From Albidovulum sediminis (GTDB taxonomy: Bacteria > Pseudomonadota > Alphaproteobacteria > Rhodobacterales > Rhodobacteraceae), in assembly GCF_025380365.1 (NCBI RefSeq), contig NZ_JAOCQF010000003.1:310001-374000 (forward strand): 64,000 bases of DNA, in the 5' to 3' direction. The notes beneath the pieces are model-generated. The model saw only the letters and a list, made by a program, of their open reading frames with translations, made no database searches and had not been told where the DNA came from. Positions 38,817-48,351 of this stretch are shown piece by piece. The first letter of the stretch is position 1, and each line of letters opens with the position of its first letter. The position numbers and the translations under genes are program-made.

Positions 38817-39887
38817 ATGATCTTGACCCGCCGCGGCCTCATGGCCCTTGCCGGCACAACTGCTGCCCTTTCTGCACTTCCTGCCCTTGCGCAGGACAAG
38901 GGTGCCATCGGCATCGCCATGCCGACCAAATCCTCGTCGCGCTGGATCTCCGACGGCGAGTCGATGGTCCAGGCGTTCACCGAGGCGGGCTATGCCGCCG
39001 ACCTGCAATATGCAGAGGACGACATTCCGACCCAGCTTGCCCAGATCGAGAACATGATCACCTCGGGCGTGAAGGCGCTGGTGATCGCGGCCATCGATGG
39101 CACCACGCTCTCGAACGCGCTGGACAACGCCGCCGCCCAAGGGATCAAGGTCATCGCCTATGACCGCCTGATCCGCGACAGCGGCTCGGTCGACTATTAC
39201 GCCACCTTCGACAACTTCAAGGTCGGCGTCCAGCAGGCCGAAAGCCTGGTCGCGGGCCTGAAGGAACGCTTCCCGGACGTGAAGCCGTGGAACGTCGAGC
39301 TTTTCGGCGGCTCGCCCGACGACAACAACGCCTTCTTCTTCTACAACGGCGCGATGTCGGTCCTGCAGCCGATGATCGATGCCGGGGACATCGCCATTCC
39401 CTCCGGCCAGATGGGCATGGACGTGGTCGGCACGCTGCGCTGGGACGGCGCCGTGGCGCAGGCCCGGATGGACAACCTCCTGTCGTCGAACTACGGCGAC
39501 AAGCAACTGCATGGCGCGCTCTCGCCCTATGACGGCCTGTCGATCGGAATCCTGTCGTCGGTCAAGGGTGTCGGCTACGGCTCCGGCGACCTGCCGATGC
39601 CGATCGTCACCGGCCAGGACGCGGAGATCCCGAGCGTCAAGTCGATGATCGCGGGAGAGCAGTATTCGACGATCTTCAAGGACACCCGCGAACTGGCGAA
39701 AGTCACCGTGAAGATGGTCGATGCCGTCCTGGGCGGCGGCGAGCCGGAGATCAACGACACGTCGACCTACGACAACGGCGTCAAGGTCGTGCCGTCCTAC
39801 CTGCTTGAGCCGGTCTCGGTGAACCTGTCGAACTACGAGGAAGTGCTCGTCGGTTCGGGCTACTACACCGCGGACCAGCTGCAGTAA
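38817..39887 (+). CDS. chvE: Sugar-binding periplasmic protein ChvE
   Basis: 356 residues from the ATG at 38817 (GGGAGG upstream). The N-terminus [20 protein letters not shown] is a signal peptide with an RR pair, possibly Tat-exported; cleavage is after LAQ near residue 24. The type 1 periplasmic-binding fold shows [40 protein letters not shown] and [19 protein letters not shown], matching Agrobacterium ChvE. It binds D-galactose, L-arabinose, D-glucose or D-xylose for GguAB. Followed by a hairpin, then gguA. Confidence 0.92.
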   Translation: MILTRRGLMALAGTTAALSALPALAQDKGAIGIAMPTKSSSRWISDGESMVQAFTEAGYAADLQYAEDDIPTQLAQIENMITSGVKALVIAAIDGTTLSNALDNAAAQGIKVIAYDRLIRDSGSVDYYATFDNFKVGVQQAESLVAGLKERFPDVKPWNVELFGGSPDDNNAFFFYNGAMSVLQPMIDAGDIAIPSGQMGMDVVGTLRWDGAVAQARMDNLLSSNYGDKQLHGALSPYDGLSIGILSSVKGVGYGSGDLPMPIVTGQDAEIPSVKSMIAGEQYSTIFKDTRELAKVTVKMVDAVLGGGEPEINDTSTYDNGVKVVPSYLLEPVSVNLSNYEEVLVGSGYYTADQLQ

Positions 39888-39900
39888 GCTGGCCGGAGAT

Positions 39901-39931
39901 GCCTGCCCGCGCCGGGGTTGCGCGGGCGGGC
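39901..39931 (+). terminator. Intercistronic hairpin between chvE and gguA
   Basis: A 12-bp GC-rich stem with one mismatch (arms GCCTGCCCGCGC and GCGCGGGCGGGC) and a 7-nt loop. No T-run follows. It likely stabilises chvE mRNA or attenuates gguAB. Confidence 0.55.
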
Positions 39932-39949
39932 ACCCTCGGGGGAAGGCGC

Positions 39950-41479
39950 ATGTCGACACTTCTGGAAATGCGGGAGATCTCGATGGTCTTCCCGGGCGTC
40001 AAGGCGCTCGACCGGGTGAGCCTGACGGTCGAGTCGGGCGAGATCCATGCCATTTGCGGCGAGAATGGCGCCGGCAAGTCGACCCTGATGAAGGTTCTTT
40101 CCGGGGTCTACCCCCACGGAAGCTTCGATGGCGAGATCCTGTATGACGGATCGCCCCTGCGCAATCGCGGCATCCGCGACAGCGAGGAGAAGGGCATCAT
40201 CATCATCCATCAGGAACTTGCGCTGATCCCGCTCCTGTCGATCGCCGAGAACCTGTTCATGGGCAACGAGGTATCCTCACGCGGGGTGATCTCGTGGCCG
40301 AGTGCCTTCAAGAAGACCGAGGAACTCCTGCGCCGGGTCGGGCTGAACGAGCCGCCGAGCGCGGTCGTCGGGAAGCTGGGCGTCGGCAAGCAGCAACTCA
40401 TAGAAATCGCCAAGGCGCTGTCGAAGAACGTGCGCCTGCTGATCCTCGACGAACCGACCGCCGCCCTGCAGGAAGCCGACGCGGACCGCCTGCTGCGGCT
40501 GATGCTGGAACTTAAGGCGCAGGGCGTCACGCAGATCATCATCAGTCACAAGCTGAACGAGATTTCCCGCGTGGCCGACCGGATCACCGTCATTCGCGAC
40601 GGGGCTGCCGTGTCGACGCTGACCAAGGCGCAGATCTCCGAGGATCGCATCATCCGCGACATGGTCGGCAGGGACATGGCGCACCTTTATCCGGAACGCT
40701 CCTTCAACCCCGGAGAGATGCTGTTCGAGGTGGACGACTGGTCCTGCTGGCACCCCGAACAGGCGGGTCGCCAGACGATCCGGCAGGTTTCCCTGAATGT
40801 GCGCAGGGGCGAGATTGTCGGTATCGCGGGGCTCATGGGCACGGGCCGCACCGAGCTTGCGATGTCGATCTTCGGCCGCAGCTTCGGCAAGGGGCATACC
40901 GGCACGGTCCGGATGCACGGCAAGCCGGTGGATGTCTCGACCGTGCCAAAGGCGATCCAGGCCGGCATTTCCTATGTCACCGAGGATCGCAAGGCGCTTG
41001 GTCTGATCCTGGACGAACCGATCGTTCGCAACGTGAGCCTTGCCAACCTGTCGGCCGTTGCGCGGCGCTGGGTCCTCGACAAGCGGCGCGAGGCGCAGGT
41101 GGCCGAGACCTATCGCAAGCAACTGGCGATCCGCACCCCTGCCATCCAGCAGAAGGTGGTCAACCTTTCCGGCGGCAACCAGCAGAAGGTCGTGCTGTCG
41201 AAATGGCTCTTTACCGACCCGGAGCTGCTGATCCTCGACGAACCCACGCGCGGCATCGACGTCGGCGCGAAGTTCGAGATCTACACGATCATGAAGGACC
41301 TTGCCGGCCAGGGCCGCGGGATCCTCATGATCTCGTCCGAGATGCCGGAACTGCTTGGCATGTGCAACCGGATCTACGTGATGAACGAGGGGCGCATCGT
41401 GGGCGAATTGACACGGGAAGAGGCAAGTCAGGAAGGGATCATGGCGCTGATCGTGAAAGATGCCGGGAAGGTGGCTTGA
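39950..41479 (+). CDS. gguA: Sugar ABC transporter ATPase
   Basis: 509 residues with two fused nucleotide-binding domains, as in MglA/AraG-type proteins. The first has Walker A GENGAGKST near 36, a weak signature LGVGKQQLIEIAKAL and Walker B LLILDEPTAALQ. The second has a modified Walker A (GLMGTGRTEL), a full signature LSGGNQQKVVL and Walker B LLILDEPTRGID. GGGGGAAGG lies upstream of the ATG. It powers sugar import through GguB. Confidence 0.94.
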   Translation: MSTLLEMREISMVFPGVKALDRVSLTVESGEIHAICGENGAGKSTLMKVLSGVYPHGSFDGEILYDGSPLRNRGIRDSEEKGIIIIHQELALIPLLSIAENLFMGNEVSSRGVISWPSAFKKTEELLRRVGLNEPPSAVVGKLGVGKQQLIEIAKALSKNVRLLILDEPTAALQEADADRLLRLMLELKAQGVTQIIISHKLNEISRVADRITVIRDGAAVSTLTKAQISEDRIIRDMVGRDMAHLYPERSFNPGEMLFEVDDWSCWHPEQAGRQTIRQVSLNVRRGEIVGIAGLMGTGRTELAMSIFGRSFGKGHTGTVRMHGKPVDVSTVPKAIQAGISYVTEDRKALGLILDEPIVRNVSLANLSAVARRWVLDKRREAQVAETYRKQLAIRTPAIQQKVVNLSGGNQQKVVLSKWLFTDPELLILDEPTRGIDVGAKFEIYTIMKDLAGQGRGILMISSEMPELLGMCNRIYVMNEGRIVGELTREEASQEGIMALIVKDAGKVA

Positions 41480-42652
41480 ATGTCGACTCAAGAACGCAAC
41501 TCGCTTGGCGGTCACCTGCGCGAAAACGGAATGCTTCTGGCGCTGGTCGCCATCGTCGTCCTGTTCTCGATCCTGGTATCGGCTCAGGGCAAGCCGATGT
41601 TCCTGCAGGCACCGAACATCACCAACATCTTCCTTCAGAACGGCCATGTCATCATCCTCGCGCTGGGGATGCTCCTGGTCATCGTGTCCGGTCACATCGA
41701 CCTTTCGGTCGGATCGGTAGCGGCCTTCACCGGCGCCGTGGCGGCCTGGCTGACGGTCGATCTGAAGCTTTCGGTCTACGCGGTCATTCCCTTGACGCTC
41801 GTCGTCGGCGGCCTCATCGGTGCGGCGCAGGGCTACTGGGTCGCGTTCTGGCGGATCCCGTCCTTCATCGTGACGCTTGCGGGGATGATGGTGTTCCGGG
41901 GCGCCACGCTCCTGCTGCTGGGCGGGCAGAACATCGGCCCCTTCCCGAAGGAGTTCCAGGCGATGTCCTCCGGCTTCATTCCCGACCTGACCGGGATCAC
42001 GAAGCCGCACGGGCTGACCCTGATCATCGCCACCCTGGCCATCGGCGTGGTGGTCTGGATCGGCCTGCGCTCCCGCCGGCGGGACGTGGAGTTCGGGATC
42101 ACCCCGGAACCGGCGGGCCTGTTCTGGGGCCGCACCCTGATCATCGCCGCCGCAACGGCCTTCGTGGGCTATCAGCTTGCCTCGTTCCGGGGGTTGCCGA
42201 ACGTTCTTCTGGTTCTGGCGGTGCTGACCGTTCTTTACGCCTTCTTCACAGAAAACACCGTGCAGGGCCGCCGCATCTATGCCGTCGGCGGCAACGAGAA
42301 GGCGGCGAAGCTTTCGGGCATCCGGACCGAGCGGCTGGTCTTCTTCTGCTTCGTCAACATGGGGATGCTGGCGGCGCTGGCGGGCATGATGGTGACCGCG
42401 CGACTGAATTCGGCCACCCCCAAAGCCGGGACCGGGTTCGAGCTGGACGCCATCGCTGCCGTCTTCATCGGCGGGGCATCAATGGCCGGGGGATCGGGCA
42501 AGATCATCGGCGTCGTGATCGGCGCGCTGATCATGGGCGTGATGAACATGGGCATGTCCATCCTCGGGATCGGCATCGATTATCAGCAGATGATCAAGGG
42601 GCTGGTGTTGCTCGCCGCGGTGATCTTCGACGTCTACAACAAGACCAAGTGA
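41480..42652 (+). CDS. gguB: Sugar ABC transporter permease
   Basis: 390 residues with about ten hydrophobic segments. VSGHIDLSVGSVAAFTGAVA near residue 74 is the hallmark of the MglC/RbsC/XylH permease family. GRRIYAVGGNEKAAKLSGIR and FIGGASMAGGSGKIIG are further conserved motifs. The ATG follows the gguA stop with no gap. An extended loop (RRRDVEFGITPEPAGLF, about residues 200-217) is typical of the XylH/GguB branch. Confidence 0.94.
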   Translation: MSTQERNSLGGHLRENGMLLALVAIVVLFSILVSAQGKPMFLQAPNITNIFLQNGHVIILALGMLLVIVSGHIDLSVGSVAAFTGAVAAWLTVDLKLSVYAVIPLTLVVGGLIGAAQGYWVAFWRIPSFIVTLAGMMVFRGATLLLLGGQNIGPFPKEFQAMSSGFIPDLTGITKPHGLTLIIATLAIGVVVWIGLRSRRRDVEFGITPEPAGLFWGRTLIIAAATAFVGYQLASFRGLPNVLLVLAVLTVLYAFFTENTVQGRRIYAVGGNEKAAKLSGIRTERLVFFCFVNMGMLAALAGMMVTARLNSATPKAGTGFELDAIAAVFIGGASMAGGSGKIIGVVIGALIMGVMNMGMSILGIGIDYQQMIKGLVLLAAVIFDVYNKTK

Positions 42653-42660
42653 GGCGGACC

Positions 42661-43629
42661 ATGCATCTTTCCACCGTCAGGGATGTTGGCGTCGTCTTCC
42701 GCGAAGGGGCCGAGGCGCGCGCGGTGCGAAACACCGGATCGGCCTACGAACTCGCCCTGGCCGCAACTCGCGCCGGGCACGGCATCGCGGCCGAAGTCGC
42801 CCGGCGCGGGCTGGGCGACACCGTGGACCTGACCCGTGCCGTCTTCGACCTGCCGGTCAGCCACCCAGACCCGGCGCACCTGCACCTGACCGGGACGGGG
42901 CTGACCCATCTCGGCTCCGCCTCTGCCCGCGATGCGATGCACGCCAAGCTGGAAGCGGCCGAAACGCTGACCGACAGCATGAAGATGTTCCGCATGGGGC
43001 TCGAGGGGGGGAAACCGGCGCAGGGCGAGGTCGGCGCGCAGCCGGAATGGTTCTACAAGGGCAACGGTCATTCCGCGCGGGCGTCGGGGGAACCGCTCGA
43101 AGCGCCCGGTTTCGCCGAGGACGGCGGCGAGGAACCGGAGATCGCCGGGATCTATCTGATCGGTCCGGACGGCACGCCATGCCGGATCGGCTGGGCGCTC
43201 GGCAACGAGTTTTCCGACCATGTGACGGAACGGGTGAACTATCTCTGGCTTGCGCATTCCAAGCTGCGCGCGGCCTCGTTCGGGCCCGAGATCCTGATCG
43301 GGGATCTGCCCGCGCATGTCCAGGGAACCTCGCGCGTCCTGCGTGGCAACCGGACGATCTGGGAAAAGCCCTTCCTCAGCGGAGAGGCGAACATGTCCCA
43401 CACGATCGCCAATCTGGAACACCACCACTTCAAGTACCCGATCTTCCGTCAGCCCGGCGACCTGCATGTGCATTTCTTCGGCACCGCGACCCTGTCGTTC
43501 GCCGACGGGATCAGGACCGAGGCCGGCGACATCTTCGAGATCTCGGCGCCCGCATTCGGCCAGCCGCTCCGCAACCCGCTTGCCTTCGCCGCCAGGGAAG
43601 CAGGCCCCGTTCGCATACTTCCGCTCTGA
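42661..43629 (+). CDS. gguC: FAH-family protein GguC/AraD1
   Basis: 322 residues with the fumarylacetoacetate-hydrolase fold in the C-terminal half (WFYKGNGHSARASGEPLEAP, CRIGWALGNEFSDHVTERVN). Acidic residues in GGEEPEIAG and GNEFSDH are probable metal ligands. It matches GguC of Agrobacterium and the AraD1 group proposed to act on L-2-keto-3-deoxyarabonate. It starts 8 bp after gguB and is followed by arabinonate dehydratase. Likely role: dehydration of 2-keto-3-deoxy-L-arabonate to alpha-ketoglutarate semialdehyde; this is inferred from family and context. Confidence 0.85.
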   Translation: MHLSTVRDVGVVFREGAEARAVRNTGSAYELALAATRAGHGIAAEVARRGLGDTVDLTRAVFDLPVSHPDPAHLHLTGTGLTHLGSASARDAMHAKLEAAETLTDSMKMFRMGLEGGKPAQGEVGAQPEWFYKGNGHSARASGEPLEAPGFAEDGGEEPEIAGIYLIGPDGTPCRIGWALGNEFSDHVTERVNYLWLAHSKLRAASFGPEILIGDLPAHVQGTSRVLRGNRTIWEKPFLSGEANMSHTIANLEHHHFKYPIFRQPGDLHVHFFGTATLSFADGIRTEAGDIFEISAPAFGQPLRNPLAFAAREAGPVRILPL

Positions 43630-43639
43630 GGATCCAGGA

Positions 43640-45385
43640 ATGACCCGTTTTGTACCCGCCCCCTGGCCTCGCAGGCTCCGCTCTCAGGAATGGTTCGGCG
43701 GCAGCGGCCGCGACCAGATCTATCATCGCGGCTGGATGAAGAACCAGGGCTTCCCCCACGACCTGTTCGATGGTCGCCCGGTGATCGGCATCCTCAACAC
43801 CTGGTCGGAACTCACGCCCTGCAACGCGCACCTGAACGTGCTGGCTGATTTCGTCAAGCGCGGCGTCTACGAGGCGGGCGGCTTCCCGGTGGAGGTTCCG
43901 GTCTTCTCCACCAGCGAAAGCGCGTTCCGCCCGACCGCAATGATGTTCCGCAACCTTGCCGCCATGGCGGTCGAGGAGCAGATGCGCGGCCAGCCGATGG
44001 ATGGGTGCGTCCTTCTGGTGGGGTGCGACAAGACCACGCCATCGCTCCTGATGGCCGCGGCCTCGACCGACCTGCCGTCGATCATCGTGACCGGCGGGCC
44101 GATGCTGAACGGGTATTACAGGAACGAGCGCGTGGGTTCGGGCACGCATCTGTGGAAGTTCTCCGAGGCGGTGAAGGCCGGAGAGATGACGCCCGAGGAA
44201 TTCGCCGAGGCTGAGGCGTCGATGAGCCGCTCGGCAGGGTCGTGCAACACGATGGGCACGGCAAGCACGATGGCCTCGATGGCCGAGGCGCTTGGCATGG
44301 CGCTTTCCGGCAATGCGGCGATTCCGGCCGTGGACAGCCGCCGCCGCGTCATGGCTCAGCTGTCCGGGCGGCGGATCGTGCAGATGGTCAAGGACGACCT
44401 GAAGCCTTCGGACGTGTTGACCAGGGATGCGTTCGAGAATGCGATCCGCACCAATGCCGCCATCGGCGGATCGACCAACGCGGTGATCCACCTGCTGGCA
44501 ATCGCGGGCCGCGTCGGCATCGACCTGACCTTGGACGACTGGGACCGCTGCGGCCGCGACGTGCCGACCATCGTCAACCTGATGCCTTCGGGCAAGTACC
44601 TGATGGAGGAGTTCTTCTATGCCGGTGGCCTGCCCGTCGTCATCAAGCGGCTGGGCGAGGCGGGGCTGCTGCACAGGGACGCGCTGACCGTCTCGGGCCA
44701 GACCGCCTGGGAACAGGTCAAGGACGTGGTCAACCACAACCCCGACGTGATCCTGCCCGCCGACAAGGCCCTGACCCAGTCGGGCGGCGTCGTCGTGCTC
44801 AAGGGCAACCTCGCACCGAAGGGCGCGGTGCTGAAACCCTCGGCCGCCTCGCCGCACCTGATGGTGCATCGCGGCCGCGCGGTGGTCTTCGAAGACATTG
44901 ACGACTACAAGGCCAGGATCAATGACGAGGGGCTCGATATCGACGAAACCTGCGTCATGGTGCTGAAGAACTGCGGCCCCAAGGGCTATCCCGGCATGGC
45001 CGAGGTGGGCAACATGGGCCTGCCGCCCAAGGTGCTGCGCAAGGGCATCACCGACATGGTGCGCATCAGTGACGCCCGCATGTCGGGCACGGCCTACGGC
45101 ACGGTCTGCCTGCACACCTCGCCCGAAGCGGCGGCCGGTGGTCCGCTGGCAGTGGTGCGCGACGGCGACATGATCGAACTGGACGTGCCGAACCGCCGCC
45201 TGCACCTCGACATCGCGGAAGAAGAGCTGACCGCACGCCTGGCCGCCTGGACGCCCACCCACGAGGTCGCGGAGAGCGGTTATCTCTGGCTGCACCAGAC
45301 CCATGTCGAGGGGGCCGATACCGGGGCGGACCTGTCGTTCCTCAAGGGCGGCCGGGGCGCGCCCGTGGGCAAGGATTCCCACTGA
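43640..45385 (+). CDS. L-arabinonate dehydratase (IlvD/Edd family)
   Basis: 581 residues with the three cysteine regions of [Fe-S] sugar-acid dehydratases: LTPCNAHLNVLADF near residue 55, LLVGCDKTTPSLLMA near 131, and SAGSCNTMGTASTM near 199. The C-terminal segment SDARMSGTAYGTVCLHTSPE is typical. The ATG at 43640 has AGGA upstream. It converts L-arabonate (or a related aldonate) to the 2-keto-3-deoxy acid. The stop overlaps the next ATG (TGATG). A D-fuconate or D-galactonate preference is possible for close homologues. Confidence 0.88.
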   Translation: MTRFVPAPWPRRLRSQEWFGGSGRDQIYHRGWMKNQGFPHDLFDGRPVIGILNTWSELTPCNAHLNVLADFVKRGVYEAGGFPVEVPVFSTSESAFRPTAMMFRNLAAMAVEEQMRGQPMDGCVLLVGCDKTTPSLLMAAASTDLPSIIVTGGPMLNGYYRNERVGSGTHLWKFSEAVKAGEMTPEEFAEAEASMSRSAGSCNTMGTASTMASMAEALGMALSGNAAIPAVDSRRRVMAQLSGRRIVQMVKDDLKPSDVLTRDAFENAIRTNAAIGGSTNAVIHLLAIAGRVGIDLTLDDWDRCGRDVPTIVNLMPSGKYLMEEFFYAGGLPVVIKRLGEAGLLHRDALTVSGQTAWEQVKDVVNHNPDVILPADKALTQSGGVVVLKGNLAPKGAVLKPSAASPHLMVHRGRAVVFEDIDDYKARINDEGLDIDETCVMVLKNCGPKGYPGMAEVGNMGLPPKVLRKGITDMVRISDARMSGTAYGTVCLHTSPEAAAGGPLAVVRDGDMIELDVPNRRLHLDIAEEELTARLAAWTPTHEVAESGYLWLHQTHVEGADTGADLSFLKGGRGAPVGKDSH

Positions 45386-46296
45386 TGAAGGTTGCCCTGA
45401 TCGGCATCGGCAAGATCGCGCAGGATCAGCACGTCCCCGCGATCCACTCATCACCGGACTGGGAACTGGCCGCCACCGTATCCCGCAAGGGGTCGGTCGC
45501 GGGCGTGCCGGCCTTCGACGACCTTGACCGGTTCCTGAAGGAACGGCCGGATGTGCCGGTCGTCTCGCTCTGCATGCCGCCGCTGCCGCGGTTTGACTAT
45601 GCCCGGGCAGCACTTCTGGCGGGGCGGCATGTCATGCTGGAAAAACCCCCCGGCGCGACGCTTGCGGAGGTGCATGAGCTCGAAGCGCTGGCGCGTGACC
45701 GCGGCCTGTCGCTCTACGCGACCTGGCACAGCCGGATGGCCCATGCCGTCGCGCCCGCCAAGGCGTGGCTGGCCGACAAGACGATTGCCCGCGGCCACAT
45801 CACCTGGCACGAGGACGTGCGGAAGTGGCATCCCGGCCAGGACTGGGTGTTCGAGCCGGGCGGGATGGGGGTTTTCGATCCGGGCATCAACGCGCTCTCG
45901 ATCCTGACGGAAATCCTTCCCCGCCCCGTCCATCTCAGGCAGGCGCGGCTGGAGTTTCCCTCCAACCGACAGACGCCGATCGCTGCGCAGCTGGAGTTCT
46001 CGGGGCAGATCACGGCCGATTTCGACTGGCGGCAGGAGGGCCCGCAGACCTGGGACATCACCGTGGAGACGACCGAGGGCACCCTGGCGCTTCGAACCGG
46101 CGGCAACGTGCTGGAGATCGATGGCCGCGTCGTTGCGGGCCAAAGCACGATCATGGGCGAATATCCGGCGCTTTACGCCCGAATGGCCGAACTGGTGCGA
46201 ACACGCAGTTCGGATGTCGACCTGTCGCCCATGGTCCACGTTTCCGATGCGTTGATGCTGGGCCGGCGCGAGATCACAGACGCGTTCCACTTCTGA
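45385..46296 (+). CDS. L-arabinose/D-galactose 1-dehydrogenase (Gfo/Idh/MocA family)
   Basis: 303 residues with the N-terminal Rossmann motif GIGKIAQDQHVPAI and the MLEKPPGATLAEVHELEAL active-site region containing the EKP motif near residue 90. HEDVRKWHPGQDWVFEPGGM and FDPGIN carry the catalytic Asp/His region. This is the family of Azospirillum L-arabinose 1-dehydrogenase and Pseudomonas Gal, which oxidise the sugar at C1 to the lactone with NAD(P). Coupled by TGATG to the dehydratase gene. It ends 22 bp from the convergent SDR gene. Confidence 0.86.
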   Translation: MKVALIGIGKIAQDQHVPAIHSSPDWELAATVSRKGSVAGVPAFDDLDRFLKERPDVPVVSLCMPPLPRFDYARAALLAGRHVMLEKPPGATLAEVHELEALARDRGLSLYATWHSRMAHAVAPAKAWLADKTIARGHITWHEDVRKWHPGQDWVFEPGGMGVFDPGINALSILTEILPRPVHLRQARLEFPSNRQTPIAAQLEFSGQITADFDWRQEGPQTWDITVETTEGTLALRTGGNVLEIDGRVVAGQSTIMGEYPALYARMAELVRTRSSDVDLSPMVHVSDALMLGRREITDAFHF

Positions 46297-46318
46297 GGGT
46301 CGGGCGGCAGCCCGCGCC

Positions 46319-47110
46319 TCAGCCGAAGGCCAGGGTCGGCACGTCGACGATCGTCGATCCGCCGTCTATCGTCAGGATCGCCCCCGTGATCATCGACGCC
46401 TCTGACGAGCACAGGAAGGCAATCGCTGCCGCGACCTCATCGGGATGCGCGGGACGGCCAAGCGGCACGTCGCGCGTCACCAGCGCATAGGCCTCCTCGC
46501 GCGAGGCAAGGTTCATCCGCGTCCGCAACTCGTCCATCTCGGCATCGGCCATCTCGGTCGTGACCCAGCCCGGGCAGACGGCGTTGCAGCGCACGCCCTG
46601 ACGCCCGAAATCGCGGGCGACAGAACGGACAAGGCCGATCTGGGCATGCTTGGCGACGGTATAGCCGAAGGCGCCCGCGGGCGCGGCCAGGCTGGCAATC
46701 GAGGCCGTCACCGCAATCGCCCCCTTGCGGCGGACCAGTTCGGGCATGGCCGCACGAAGAAGGATCACGGCCGTATCGAGATTGGCCCGGCACGCGGCCG
46801 CCCAGTCGTCGTCGGTCGTCTCGGCAAGCGTGGCAAAGCCGTGGCCGCCGGCATTCGCCACCACCACATCCAGCCCGCCGAAGCGGTCGACCGCCATCGC
46901 CACCGCCGCACCCGCCTGTACCGGATCGGCGCAGTCCCCGACACATGCCGCGGCACCGATCGGTCCGGCGACGTCCTCCAGCGGCGCCTGCCTGCGGCCC
47001 ATCACGACCACCCGGGCGCCCTCCCGTGAAAGCCGCCGGGCGACTGCGGCCCCGATCCCGGTGCCGCCGCCCGTGACCAGCGCGACCTTGCCTGCGAACC
47101 TGCCGCTCAT
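46319..47110 (-). CDS. Short-chain dehydrogenase/reductase
   Basis: 263 residues of the classical SDR type: TGGGTGIGAAVARRLS near residues 13-28 (NAD(P) binding), NAG near 88, catalytic Ser in VTASIAS, YTVAK near residue 160, and PGWVTTEM. The C-terminal DGGSTIVDV is typical. The ATG overlaps the stop of the Tm-1-like gene, so it closes the minus-strand operon. Substrate unknown; context suggests a hydroxy intermediate in the amine/amino-acid pathway. Confidence 0.88.
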   Translation of the reverse strand: MSGRFAGKVALVTGGGTGIGAAVARRLSREGARVVVMGRRQAPLEDVAGPIGAAACVGDCADPVQAGAAVAMAVDRFGGLDVVVANAGGHGFATLAETTDDDWAAACRANLDTAVILLRAAMPELVRRKGAIAVTASIASLAAPAGAFGYTVAKHAQIGLVRSVARDFGRQGVRCNAVCPGWVTTEMADAEMDELRTRMNLASREEAYALVTRDVPLGRPAHPDEVAAAIAFLCSSEASMITGAILTIDGGSTIVDVPTLAFG

Positions 47111-48351
47111 GCTGGCCCCCTGCCGGGCGCGACGAGCCCCGCCGCGACCCATTCATCAAGCTTTGCCAACACGGCGTCGCAGAACGCGGCATCGTTGATA
47201 TGGCAGTCGAGGGCGGTCATCCCTATCCGGCCGGTCATGGCGCGTTCCGCCTCATCGGAGAAGGCCGCCAGACCCTCGGGGTCGTGTGCCGCCTCGCCGG
47301 GCCGGTCCCATTCCTCGATTCCGCCCTTCGGCAGGAAGAAGTGCGTTGGGCCCTTTGCCGTGGCCAGACGGTCGGCCATGGCGCGGGCCATGGCGCGGCG
47401 TTCCTCGGCGTTGAAGCCGACGCTCTTGATCAGGCGGTTGTGTTCGTGGAAGGGGCGATCCTGGAACCGCGCGGGGATCGACTGCCAGCCGGCGAGATCG
47501 AGGATATCGGCCGCGCCGGGCGCCACCAGTTGCGGCGTGCCGCTGCGGCCCGCGCCGGTCAGTCGGTCGGCCCCGGCGCTGACCAGCGAGCCGTTCAACA
47601 TGTTGACCAGTTCCTGCAGCGAGAAATCCATCACGCAGGCGAAAAGCCCGTCCGCCGCCAACCGTTCGAAGGCCATGCCGCCCATGCCGGTGGTGTGGAA
47701 CACGGCGATGTCATAGCCGCGCCGCGTCAGTTCCGGGTGCAGCCGCTTCATGTATTTCAGGCAAGACGACCCGAGCGAGGTCATCCCGATCATCGGGCGG
47801 TCGAAGCTTGGCGGCTCGACCGCTTCCGCCGCCCCCAGAACCGCCCCCGCCGCCTGACTGAGCGAGGATTTGCAGAGCGGGTTCAAGCCGTAAAGACCGC
47901 CCGCCCAAAGGATGAACTGCACATCCGCCGCCATCCGTTCCGCCGCGATCAGGGGGGATCCGGCGACGGTCGAGACGATGTACTTCGGCACCCCGATGGG
48001 CAGGGCTTGCGCGCAGTCGAGCGCAAGGTCGGTGCCCATGGTGCCGCCCAGCGCGATCATGCCGTCGAAGCGGCCCGCATCGTGAAGCCGCCGGGTCAGG
48101 AGTGCCGCGCCCGCGCTCATCCTGGCGAAGGCTTCGCCCTCCTCGCCCAGCGCGATCAGCCCTTCGATGGTTTCGCCGACCGCCCCGGCAACGTCATGCT
48201 TGCTGACTTCGACCGGCATCCTGGCCTCGCCCAGAACGCTGACATCCATCGCCAGAACCTGGCCGCCCTGAGACTTGATCCGGCCGATCAGATAGGCCAA
48301 CTCATCCGCCTTGGTGTCGAACGTGCCGATGACCAGAATGGTTTTCGTCAT
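47107..48351 (-). CDS. Tm-1-like ATP-binding domain protein (UPF0261)
   Basis: 414 residues, starting MTKTILVIGTFDTKADELAY, with FDGMIALGGTMGTDLALDCA near 100 and IGMTSLGSSCLKYMKRLHPE near 195. This matches the N-terminal ATP-binding part of plant Tm-1 and the UPF0261 family. The bacterial forms are usually next to a TIM-barrel partner; none is seen here. The biochemical role is unknown. It overlaps the SDR by four bases and the kinase gene by four bases, so it belongs to the kinase/phospho-lyase operon. Confidence 0.85.
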   Translation of the reverse strand: MTKTILVIGTFDTKADELAYLIGRIKSQGGQVLAMDVSVLGEARMPVEVSKHDVAGAVGETIEGLIALGEEGEAFARMSAGAALLTRRLHDAGRFDGMIALGGTMGTDLALDCAQALPIGVPKYIVSTVAGSPLIAAERMAADVQFILWAGGLYGLNPLCKSSLSQAAGAVLGAAEAVEPPSFDRPMIGMTSLGSSCLKYMKRLHPELTRRGYDIAVFHTTGMGGMAFERLAADGLFACVMDFSLQELVNMLNGSLVSAGADRLTGAGRSGTPQLVAPGAADILDLAGWQSIPARFQDRPFHEHNRLIKSVGFNAEERRAMARAMADRLATAKGPTHFFLPKGGIEEWDRPGEAAHDPEGLAAFSDEAERAMTGRIGMTALDCHINDAAFCDAVLAKLDEWVAAGLVAPGRGPA

